Notes under the pieces: generated by a model
The model's input: only the letters and a program-made list of their open reading frames with translations
Told to the model about the DNA's origin: nothing
Databases searched by the model: none
Made by a program: the position numbers and the translations under genes
IMG/VR virus record: IMGVR_UViG_3300042430_002017
Location: 1 to 32,927 of that record
Direction: 5' to 3' (one strand)
DNA from: a virus
DNA: 32,927 nt
In this document: piece by piece, positions 26,505-32,927 of the stretch
Position numbering within the stretch: the first letter of the stretch is position 1
Layout of the letters: every line of letters begins with the position of its first letter

Positions 26505-27542
26505 CTACTTTTTGTTTCTAAACTTACTTTTTTCTTTTCTTGTTAACTTAAGAAATGGTTTCAAAAAACTTACCCAAGCGTCGTCACCCTTTGGTAGGTA
26601 TTTGAAGAATCCGTCTTCCATCATCATTCTAATTAGATTTCTATGTCCTCTTCCGTCGGGATCCATCGACTCAGTATAATATAATCTAACTAATTCTTTG
26701 TCTTCATCACTTAAGAGTGGATCATCTAAATCGACAAGTTTTTGGTTGATTACAAAAAATTCATCACCAAAAATACCTTCTTTAGTTTTACCACTTAATA
26801 GGTTCTGAAGAGCTACGTTCCCCTTTTCTTCTTTAAGTAAATTAGAACTTATACTCAAAATATAGGGTATTTGTACTATTTCTTCAAGTAGTTCAGGAAA
26901 TAATTTAATTAAAGTTTTCTCACCAAGATAAAATATCCCGTCAATGTTGTCGGAACTATCACCAGTGAGTATCTTTACGGTTTTAACATTATAGTGGGGA
27001 ACTTCAATATCATGTAATTTAATCTTGTCCCCCAACTTGTAATATTGTTTTGTGGATGGCGAATAAATTGAGACTTTCTCAGAGATAAGTTGGGTTAAGT
27101 CTCTATCACTTGAGAATATGGTTTTTGTCTCATCTAATGACACTTGACAGTAATAAGCTATCAAGTCATCAGCCTCTGAATGTTCTGTCTCCAGTTGTCT
27201 CACAAACATCTCCTCGAGGTATTGTCTAACCCTTTGTTTTTGCTCCAAGAAAGCATCTTCTTTTTGTTCTGATTCGGAAGGTCTACGATTCAATTTGTAC
27301 TTTGGGTAAATCAATCTTCTTTGTGAAGATGAGGTTTTAGAATCCCAAAATACCACAACCTTATCATAGTTGTGTTCTTCCAAGAATTTACGAAGAGTAT
27401 TCAGAAAGTGCCAAACACCACCAACGTGTTTCCCATTGTGGTAGAAATCTCTAACACCGTGAAACCCAATTTTCAATAAATTATTTCCGTCTACTAATAA
27501 TGTTTTGGACACTTCCTTTAATCTTAAATGATTTCTACTCAA
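26505..27542 (-). CDS. rnh: RNase H / FEN-type 5'-3' exonuclease
   Basis: A 345-residue PIN-like nuclease that removes RNA primers from lagging-strand fragments, as T4 RNase H does. The acidic active-site set is present: D18 (LVDGNN), D67 (VFWDSK), E123/D125/D126 (SEADDLIA), D146/D148 (SSDRDLTQL) and D195/D198/D201 (LTGDSSDNIDGI). The last block also marks the start of the helix-three-turn-helix DNA-binding region. T4 RNase H is 305 residues. The start is TTG at 27542, overlapping the uvsX stop by 8 nt; no in-frame ATG is available before D18, so a non-ATG start is needed. Confidence 0.9.
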   Translation of the reverse strand: MSRNHLRLKEVSKTLLVDGNNLLKIGFHGVRDFYHNGKHVGGVWHFLNTLRKFLEEHNYDKVVVFWDSKTSSSQRRLIYPKYKLNRRPSESEQKEDAFLEQKQRVRQYLEEMFVRQLETEHSEADDLIAYYCQVSLDETKTIFSSDRDLTQLISEKVSIYSPSTKQYYKLGDKIKLHDIEVPHYNVKTVKILTGDSSDNIDGIFYLGEKTLIKLFPELLEEIVQIPYILSISSNLLKEEKGNVALQNLLSGKTKEGIFGDEFFVINQKLVDLDDPLLSDEDKELVRLYYTESMDPDGRGHRNLIRMMMEDGFFKYLPKGDDAWVSFLKPFLKLTRKEKSKFRNKK

Positions 27543-28542
27543 CCTCTTCCTTTTCCGCTTTCAAATCAAAGTCACCATCAACTCCGATTATGTCTTTCCA
27601 ATAGTCAGCATATTCTTTCTTATACTTTTCTATTGACGCCTTTTCTTCTGTGGTGTCTTTACCCGGTAAGAAACCGTGTGGGGTTACAATAATTTTCCCA
27701 TCTTCAAAACCAAGCCCATTAATGTGGTTTTTCATAACCGACACTTTTGTTCTTGAAGCAAACTTCACGGTTCTCTTATCTTTTGTTGCCGTGATCTTTG
27801 TTGTTCCCGCACCTTTTTGATTACCAAATAAGAATACCAAAGAAGAGTTTAACCAAATTGCTTCACCACCTTTTGCTTTGATCTTAGGTTGACCAAATGG
27901 ATTGTCAGGTAATTCTACCCAAGGCTGATTAACAATGATTAAGGTATTTTCATATTTAGAATCCGCTTTACGAGATCCTGAAATACGTTGGTTGATACCC
28001 ATACCAATTTTGTCCGCCAAGGTAGAAGCGTTGTGTTGTTTACCCCCTTTACCTTCGTAAGTCATTTTACAAGGAACTGATCCAACTGAATCCCACATAA
28101 TACAAAGCGAATAATCTAATTCACCTTTTTCTTGTGCGTCCAATAGTCCATTAATGTAATCTGTAATTTGTTCAATATAACTGAAGTTGTTATTAAACAA
28201 GAAGAATCCGTCCCAAGTTAATTCACCCGTTTCTTCATCAACTACTTCCTCACATTCAAACCCCATTATTTTTGAGTGTTCAAAAGACCATTTTTGTTCG
28301 GTAATAATGAAAACAGGAAGTATTTCTTTCTTTTGAGCATCGACCGCAGTTTTAATAAGTGCTGTTGTTTTACCTGTATCGGAGTGACCCAATAACATAT
28401 TAAGGTGTCCAATTGCGGGGCCAGGTAAACCTACCGCATCCAAGAATTCGGAACCAAGATCAAAAAATCTTTGTGGTTTATATTTTGCGTCTGAAGAGAA
28501 TTTTTTCTTCAACGCACTAAAATCGTTTTTTTTCAGTGCCAT
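27535..28542 (-). CDS. uvsX: UvsX/RecA-like recombinase
   Basis: A 335-residue RecA-family ATPase for strand exchange and recombination-dependent replication. Walker A is GHSDTGKT (52-59), Walker B is LCIMWDSVGS (146-155), and the region QPWVELPDNPFGQ near 206 to 218 corresponds to the L2/DNA-binding area. The C-terminus is acidic (KAEKEEVE), as in RecA proteins, where it tunes DNA binding. T4 UvsX is 391 residues, so this one is shorter. The gene opens the replication operon after the gp32 terminator and overlaps rnh. Confidence 0.9.
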   Translation of the reverse strand: MALKKNDFSALKKKFSSDAKYKPQRFFDLGSEFLDAVGLPGPAIGHLNMLLGHSDTGKTTALIKTAVDAQKKEILPVFIITEQKWSFEHSKIMGFECEEVVDEETGELTWDGFFLFNNNFSYIEQITDYINGLLDAQEKGELDYSLCIMWDSVGSVPCKMTYEGKGGKQHNASTLADKIGMGINQRISGSRKADSKYENTLIIVNQPWVELPDNPFGQPKIKAKGGEAIWLNSSLVFLFGNQKGAGTTKITATKDKRTVKFASRTKVSVMKNHINGLGFEDGKIIVTPHGFLPGKDTTEEKASIEKYKKEYADYWKDIIGVDGDFDLKAEKEEVE

Positions 28543-28572
28543 ATTTTTTGTTTTTCTATATAAAATATAAAC

Positions 28573-28602
28573 AAAAAAACGGGAACAATAAACTGCTCCC
28601 GT
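28573..28602 (-). terminator. Terminator after the ssDNA-binding protein gene
   Basis: An imperfect hairpin (ACGGGA at 28579-28584 pairing with TCCCGT at 28597-28602, extended inside by 2 bp past one mismatch). On the minus strand a run of seven T follows (the A run at 28573-28579). It would separate high gp32 output from uvsX. Confidence 0.75.
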
Positions 28603-28622
28603 TCATATAATTTGTTAATAAA

Positions 28623-29489
28623 TTAGAATGGTAGATCTTCATCAGTCTCATCCTCAATCTGCGGGTCAGCAACCTCATTGATTGATTTTGGTACCGGTGT
28701 TCCTCCCATAGAAACTTCTGAAGTTTCGTTGTTAGAATAAACATACCCACCTTTTTCAGAGTCCCAACGTGGAGTTTCACCACGAGCGATTGCCTCAAGA
28801 TATTCAACTGCTTTTTTAGAATATACATCCTCCCAAGTCAATTCATCACCAACCCACTCTGACATCTGTGTTTCGTCTTCTGAAATTGGGGATGGGTCAT
28901 CATACATTACAGTTTGGATTACTGTGTAGAATGCTCCTTTTGGGGTTTTTGCTTTAGTTAACTCAAGGATCAAGTCACGTCCTTTATCAGGATCGGTTAC
29001 ATCTCCTTTAGCTTTCCAAATTGGAATAATTTTATCAAGGATTCCTTCTTGTTTGTAATTGTGTTTAAATCTCCAAAATTTAACACCATCTTGTTCGTTG
29101 TCACGATCAATAACTTTTACGATATAAAATTTACGTGATCTGTATTGTGTTGCCAATTGTTTGTCTGCCTCTTTACCTGTTGACATAAGTTCTTCATAAA
29201 CTTCAGTCAAAGGTGAACGCTCATTGTCGTTTTTTCCTGGATCATAAAATTTTTGCCATTTACCGTCCACATTAATCTCGTGAAACCATACTTCTTTGAA
29301 CGGTGAAGATCCGTCTGTTGTAGGAAGAATACGTACTCGTTTCTGTCCTTGTTTTTCGTTGTCTTTTAAGATTGCCGCGAAATATTTTTTCATTCGGTCT
29401 TCAGAAGACATTTTTGAGCCGCTATTAGTGCTGCTCTGTGTTGATTGTTCGTACTGTGCAAGTACTGCGTCTAAAACATTTGTCGCCAT
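28623..29489 (-). CDS. 32: gp32-like single-stranded DNA-binding protein
   Basis: A 288-residue protein that coats ssDNA and organises the phage replisome. Residues about 50-200 match the gp32 core: QKRVRILPTTDG, the NVDGKWQKFYDP segment, then RKFYIVKVIDRD and GVKFWRFKHN, which parallel the T4 strands VIRFLPS, NGKWYIETC and VFKYRFGKKI. The Cys/His zinc ribbon that T4 gp32 carries after that strand is absent; the protein has no cysteine at all. The C-terminal 20 residues are acidic and end DEDLPF, like the tip of bacterial SSB. It is flanked by terminators, so it is a separate unit. Length (288) is close to T4 gp32 (301). Confidence 0.85.
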   Translation of the reverse strand: MATNVLDAVLAQYEQSTQSSTNSGSKMSSEDRMKKYFAAILKDNEKQGQKRVRILPTTDGSSPFKEVWFHEINVDGKWQKFYDPGKNDNERSPLTEVYEELMSTGKEADKQLATQYRSRKFYIVKVIDRDNEQDGVKFWRFKHNYKQEGILDKIIPIWKAKGDVTDPDKGRDLILELTKAKTPKGAFYTVIQTVMYDDPSPISEDETQMSEWVGDELTWEDVYSKKAVEYLEAIARGETPRWDSEKGGYVYSNNETSEVSMGGTPVPKSINEVADPQIEDETDEDLPF

Positions 29490-29560
29490 GTGTAAATAAA
29501 AATTAAAGGTTTATGTTAAAATTATAGTTGTATAAAAAGTTATAGTCAAATAGTGTCGCC

Positions 29561-29597
29561 AAAAAAAGTTTAAGGTCGAGATTTTCGACCTTAAAAC
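29561..29597 (-). terminator. Terminator after the 229-residue gene
   Basis: An 11-bp stem (TTTAAGGTCGA at 29569-29579 with TCGACCTTAAA at 29585-29595) and a 5-nt loop, extended by a bulge to AAGT/ACTT. On the minus strand it is followed by seven T. It starts at the gene's stop codon. The 108-nt gap to the gp32-like gene otherwise holds only AT-rich leader sequence, including a near-match TATTTAC at 29492-29498. Confidence 0.85.
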
Positions 29598-30287
29598 TTA
29601 TGAATTATATCTGTTTAATAAAATGTCGTCTTCGTCTTCCATTGGTTCGTTGAATGTTTGTTCAATTTCGGATGGACTAAAGTTTTCTACGTCGTCTCTT
29701 GTTAGAACGTACTCATTCTTACCTGTTTTTTCCATTTCATCTTCTTTATCTTTAAAGAAGTCAGCCAAATTTTGTTTAAATGGACCAGAATCAAGTGATC
29801 TTAATTCTAATTTTTCTTGAGCCGTTTTAGGTCTATATTTTTCAATCTTAGTTTCTAAACTATCTAACTTAGAAACTAGACTATCCATTTCAGATAATTT
29901 ATCTTCCATATTTTTAATCTGATTAAACAAGTTTTCAAAATATTCTTCTTGTTTATCAGACATAGTTTTTTGAGTATCAACTAAGTCAGTAATATCTAAC
30001 TCCTCAGTTTCACCCTCACCTTCATCACCAACTACCTCAACATCAGGATCTGTCGCAACATCAACAGGTATTGCCTCACCTTCAGGTGCTACTGGTGGTG
30101 CCGGTGCCGCAGGATCTACAGGTGCTGCAGGATCTACAGGTGCCGCTGCCGGATCTTCAGGTAATGGTGGAACAGCACCAGCCGCAGGATCCAGCGCCGG
30201 ATCGGCAGGTACTTCTTGTTCCATTATGTACTTGTTAATTGAGTTATATCTTGATATTTCTTTTAATATTTTTTGATCTAAAGTCAT
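29598..30287 (-). CDS. Pro/Ala-rich acidic coiled-coil protein, function unknown
   Basis: A 229-residue protein in four parts: a basic N-terminal helix (KILKEISRYNSINKYIMEQE, residues 6-25), a Pro/Ala/Asp linker (26-70) with DPAAP-type repeats, an acidic stretch (70-103), and a coiled coil (about 105-150: YFENLFNQIKNMEDKLSEMD). The C-terminus is again acidic. The layout suggests a flexible scaffold, capsid-internal or assembly-chaperone protein, but no family is recognised. It is tightly linked to the 74-residue gene and the hub gene and is closed by a terminator, so it belongs to the virion side and not the replication side. Confidence 0.6.
   Translation of the reverse strand: MTLDQKILKEISRYNSINKYIMEQEVPADPALDPAAGAVPPLPEDPAAAPVDPAAPVDPAAPAPPVAPEGEAIPVDVATDPDVEVVGDEGEGETEELDITDLVDTQKTMSDKQEEYFENLFNQIKNMEDKLSEMDSLVSKLDSLETKIEKYRPKTAQEKLELRSLDSGPFKQNLADFFKDKEDEMEKTGKNEYVLTRDDVENFSPSEIEQTFNEPMEDEDDILLNRYNS
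30109..30143 (-). repeat. 18-bp tandem repeat encoding VDPAAP
   Basis: Two near-adjacent copies of a 17-bp block (GCAGGATCTACAGGTGC on the plus strand, at 30109-30125 and 30127-30143) are offset by 18 bp, encoding PVDPAAPVDPAAP in the linker of the 229-residue protein. Confidence 0.8.
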
Positions 30288-30288
30288 T

Positions 30289-30513
30289 TTATCCGTTTAA
30301 TAATGTTTTTATACCTCTATTGGTTTCTACTTGTATTTTTTTAAATGTTTTCATTGTGTTGTCAACTCTTTCAATTAGACCGTCTTTCATTCTAACTGTA
30401 TAACAATCACCAGTGTCAAGGTCACAAACTTGTTTTGTGCCATCACCCATATCTTTTTCAGAAACTCTTGTATTTTTACCCAAGTAGTTATCTAATATTA
30501 ATTTTGTGTTCAT
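30289..30513 (-). CDS. Small conserved-looking protein, function unknown
   Basis: A 74-residue protein with a regular beta pattern: STRVSEKDMGDGTKQ-like turns, then VCDLDTGDCYTVRMKDGLIE with two cysteines, and a helical basic end (TMKTFKKIQVETN). It contains no known motif. It begins 21 nt after the hub stop and ends one nt before the next start, so it is co-expressed with the virion genes on both sides. A small tail or assembly factor is plausible; no function is claimed. Confidence 0.55.
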   Translation of the reverse strand: MNTKLILDNYLGKNTRVSEKDMGDGTKQVCDLDTGDCYTVRMKDGLIERVDNTMKTFKKIQVETNRGIKTLLNG

Positions 30514-30527
30514 AGTTGTTTTTTATT

Positions 30528-30534
30528 ATAAATA
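30528..30534 (-). promoter_or_regulatory. TATTTAT leader element before the 74-residue gene
   Basis: The coding strand reads GATATTTATAATAAAAAAC, ending the heptamer 14 nt before the ATG at 30513, right after the stop of the hub gene. Confidence 0.3.
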
Positions 30535-32927
30535 TCAATTAGTTGTGAAAGTTTGTATTGATTGGTAAACATCGTTTGCTTTCTTAAATTCTGCCTCAAT
30601 TAACTGTATTTGATTTGTTTCAACCAAACTATCGTAAACATTGAGTGGTTGATTAATTGGGTAATTAAGAACGTATTGTTTTGATAAAGCCTTAACAACC
30701 GTTAATCCTGATTTAGCATCCGATTGTATACTACCTAATATGTTAACAATTCGATTAAATGCGAACTCAATAAAACTTCTAAATGAAGTAAAACTAGCAA
30801 CAGGTAAATTTTTATCATTACCTCTTTTCACGCAGTAAAATTTCTTATTAATATAGGTAGCAAAAGAAGGCCCATAAAATTCTTTTAAATTAATTGTTGA
30901 GTAATTATTTTCATAACCTGTTATTTTTGATGAATTACCGGTATCAACATATATAAATGTAAATAATATTACCGCATATTGTTGGAATGTAGTACCTGTA
31001 ATATCACCAACATTATTACTTTTTAAGACATCCACAATTGTATTAAACAATTCTTTTGTTGTTTGACTTGTTTCGGTAGGATTATCAATTGCAGTATATT
31101 GGAAATAGTTAGGATTAACGTTAGTTTGACAATCCTGATTCTTGGTTAATGTTTCTTGTGATTGAATATTTGCTAAAACATTATTTCTTTGGAATTGTAT
31201 ATTGTCGGACCCTTCTCTTAATTTTGTTTCTCTTTCTTGAATTTTACTTTGGATTGTAGACAAAATCTGCACATTCAATGTTTGTACAAAATTGTCAATT
31301 CGTGGTAAACTATAGAATGGTTGTCTTGTTCCCTCAAAATGTGTTTCAAATCCATTCTCACTTACACTATGACTTACCTTAGTAATCATGTAGGGTCCGG
31401 AGAACATTGGTATATTTCTAATATTAAAATACATCATAGGTTGTATTAAAGCATCCCCCATCATATCAACAGAACAAGTATAACTTCTATTTTTATATAA
31501 GTTATAAAGTGAAACTGATTGTGTTGTGGATCTTCTGTTCTGACCTAAGTTCGCCATTTGGTTTAACATTTCAAGTGACTCTGATGTTGGTTTACCCGGA
31601 TCTTGAGCAACACTAAAAGATTTAAAGATTTGTTGGTTTTGTCTTGTCATATCAACATTAAATCCAACAACTTTATTTGATTTAGCCCAATCTTGTTTAT
31701 CAATTTGGTTTTCAATAAGAGGATTATCACTTGCCCTTCTTAAGTCAAACGCATCATCTCTATATCTATAATCAATATTATCTTTCATATCCAAGTGTTC
31801 ACTTGGTTTATTAGCATAATAACAAAGGAACTTCGGTGAACTATTTCTATAATCAACGTTAAGGAACGTACCAAATAATGTGTTACCAAACTCTAAACTT
31901 CCGTCAGGTCTTGGTGTTGGGTTCTTCTGAGCATCTTGTACATTATAGAAATTAACGTATGCCGGTAACATAAAGTGTTGGAAATTATTCTGAACCAATA
32001 TTGTTGTTACCATATCAAGTAGGGTGTTCTTATATTGAGCGCCATCTATTAGATCCATTATTTGGAATATGTCCACTAAGACTTTATCTCCAACGTTTCG
32101 ACTGGCTCTATCAACCAACATCACGTCCTCAAATAGTGTTTTACTTTCGAAATCAAATCCTGCGATCCAACTATCGTTTAAAGCTTTAAATGTTTCCCAA
32201 AGTTCAGTTCTTGTTTGTTCTGTAAAACCAGCTTCTAAAGGAGCTCTGTTCGCGGCGTCATCACCTGTAATGAATACATTTGGTAATTGTTTTCTAACTG
32301 ACGGTAACATTACATTCAATACATTATTAATGTAGTTGTCCGACTCAGTTATATAATCATCCATTAAACCATAAAAAGTAGTAAGATTCAAATTGGGGTT
32401 CGCTAACTTTTGAGTTGCATATATTTTAATAAGTGGTGCAAATTCTTCAACGTTCTTTTCATTAAATAAAACATTTAAGTCAACAAAGAAGTCCGTAATG
32501 TATGATCCATTATCAGTATAAACCAATTTTGGTATACTTGATTTACCAACATAAAATTCTAACGCTTCCCAAGTTTTTGGATTTTGTTGTTTAGATTGAG
32601 CCAATGTTACCCCACCACCTTGTGTTGGTAAAGAACCAGGGAAATACGAACCATAAATAATTGGGTCTTCAATAAATCTAGTTGAGAATGTATAAAACAA
32701 TCTTTTATTAAACTCTGATGGATTACCGTATTTAAACACAACATCATAATTCATAAAAGATGATAAGATGTTTTGGAACGTTTCATTTTGATTGGTTATC
32801 AAACTTGACAATTTTGTTTCTGGCGACGTACCCGTTGGTACACTAACCTTAAATAATTGTCTTGCTAGTGTTTGGAAGTTCTTAAATGTTTGTTCACTCA
32901 ACTCACTTTCAATTGTGTCATTCACAG
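30535..32927 (-). CDS. Probable baseplate hub protein (gp27/gpD-like), 5' end at window edge
   Basis: At least 796 residues. The frame stays open to the window edge; a GTG at 32925 could be the start, but the real start may lie outside. Residues 481-535 (CSVDMMGDALIQPMMYFNI, then FSGPYMITKVSHSVSENG and FETHFEGTR) match the end of hub/late-control-D proteins, where a beta domain carries the pattern 'G-x-Y-x-I-T-x-V-x-H'. Residues about 560-600 are a charged helix (IQSKIQERETKLREG) followed by a C-terminal helical domain of about 200 residues not found in T4 gp27. The hub caps the tail tube at the centre of the baseplate. The gene is well separated from the wedge genes by the replication block. 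Confidence 0.6.
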   Translation of the reverse strand, partial: VNDTIESELSEQTFKNFQTLARQLFKVSVPTGTSPETKLSSLITNQNETFQNILSSFMNYDVVFKYGNPSEFNKRLFYTFSTRFIEDPIIYGSYFPGSLPTQGGGVTLAQSKQQNPKTWEALEFYVGKSSIPKLVYTDNGSYITDFFVDLNVLFNEKNVEEFAPLIKIYATQKLANPNLNLTTFYGLMDDYITESDNYINNVLNVMLPSVRKQLPNVFITGDDAANRAPLEAGFTEQTRTELWETFKALNDSWIAGFDFESKTLFEDVMLVDRASRNVGDKVLVDIFQIMDLIDGAQYKNTLLDMVTTILVQNNFQHFMLPAYVNFYNVQDAQKNPTPRPDGSLEFGNTLFGTFLNVDYRNSSPKFLCYYANKPSEHLDMKDNIDYRYRDDAFDLRRASDNPLIENQIDKQDWAKSNKVVGFNVDMTRQNQQIFKSFSVAQDPGKPTSESLEMLNQMANLGQNRRSTTQSVSLYNLYKNRSYTCSVDMMGDALIQPMMYFNIRNIPMFSGPYMITKVSHSVSENGFETHFEGTRQPFYSLPRIDNFVQTLNVQILSTIQSKIQERETKLREGSDNIQFQRNNVLANIQSQETLTKNQDCQTNVNPNYFQYTAIDNPTETSQTTKELFNTIVDVLKSNNVGDITGTTFQQYAVILFTFIYVDTGNSSKITGYENNYSTINLKEFYGPSFATYINKKFYCVKRGNDKNLPVASFTSFRSFIEFAFNRIVNILGSIQSDAKSGLTVVKALSKQYVLNYPINQPLNVYDSLVETNQIQLIEAEFKKANDVYQSIQTFTTN

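Overview
The window is a stretch of a large, AT-rich tailed-phage genome (contractile-tail, T4-related myovirus). Evidence for this comes from recognisable T4-type proteins: baseplate wedge gp6 and gp25, a gp32-type single-strand DNA-binding protein, UvsX recombinase, a gp41/DnaB-type helicase, an RNase H/FEN-type 5'-3' exonuclease and a class I ribonucleotide reductase (NrdA/NrdB). The host is probably a member of the Bacteroidota, perhaps a marine flavobacterium. That is inferred from SprB-like repeats and PKD-like domains in the tail proteins, the near absence of Shine-Dalgarno sequences before the genes, and a bacterial SSB-like C-terminus (DEDLPF) on the ssDNA-binding protein. No integrase, tRNA, CRISPR array or insertion sequence was seen. 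Every credible gene lies on the minus strand, so transcription runs from high to low coordinates.

In transcription order: (1) 32927-29598 holds a probable baseplate hub protein (5' end outside the window), a 74-residue protein and a 229-residue Pro/Ala-rich coiled-coil protein, closed by a terminator. (2) 29489-21213 is the DNA metabolism block: gp32-like protein, terminator, then uvsX, rnh, an unknown 149-residue gene, the helicase, nrdB and nrdA. It ends in two successive hairpins. (3) 21091-20603 is a single small gene with terminators on both sides. (4) 20519-4867 is the baseplate block: gp25, gp6, a giant 1861-residue protein with a multi-pass hydrophobic core, four structural proteins of unknown role (597, 267, 391 and 301 residues) and a 995-residue wedge protein with a P2 gpI-like region. 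Most junctions here overlap or nearly touch, which suggests translational coupling. (5) 4867-1 is the adhesin end: a 728-residue protein with seven SprB-like repeats, a 98-residue relative, a collagen-like/C1q-like protein, a glycosyltransferase, and another repeat protein running off the window.

Together the genes describe nucleotide supply, recombination-linked replication, and assembly of an elaborate baseplate with host-binding appendages. The best candidates for new biology are the giant baseplate-region protein with its membrane-like segment and Cys cluster, the adhesin/glycosyltransferase cluster, a C-terminal module shared by the 995- and 728-residue proteins, and a recurrent TATTTAT element in front of uncoupled genes. 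Functional calls rest on reading motifs by eye; no database search was run.
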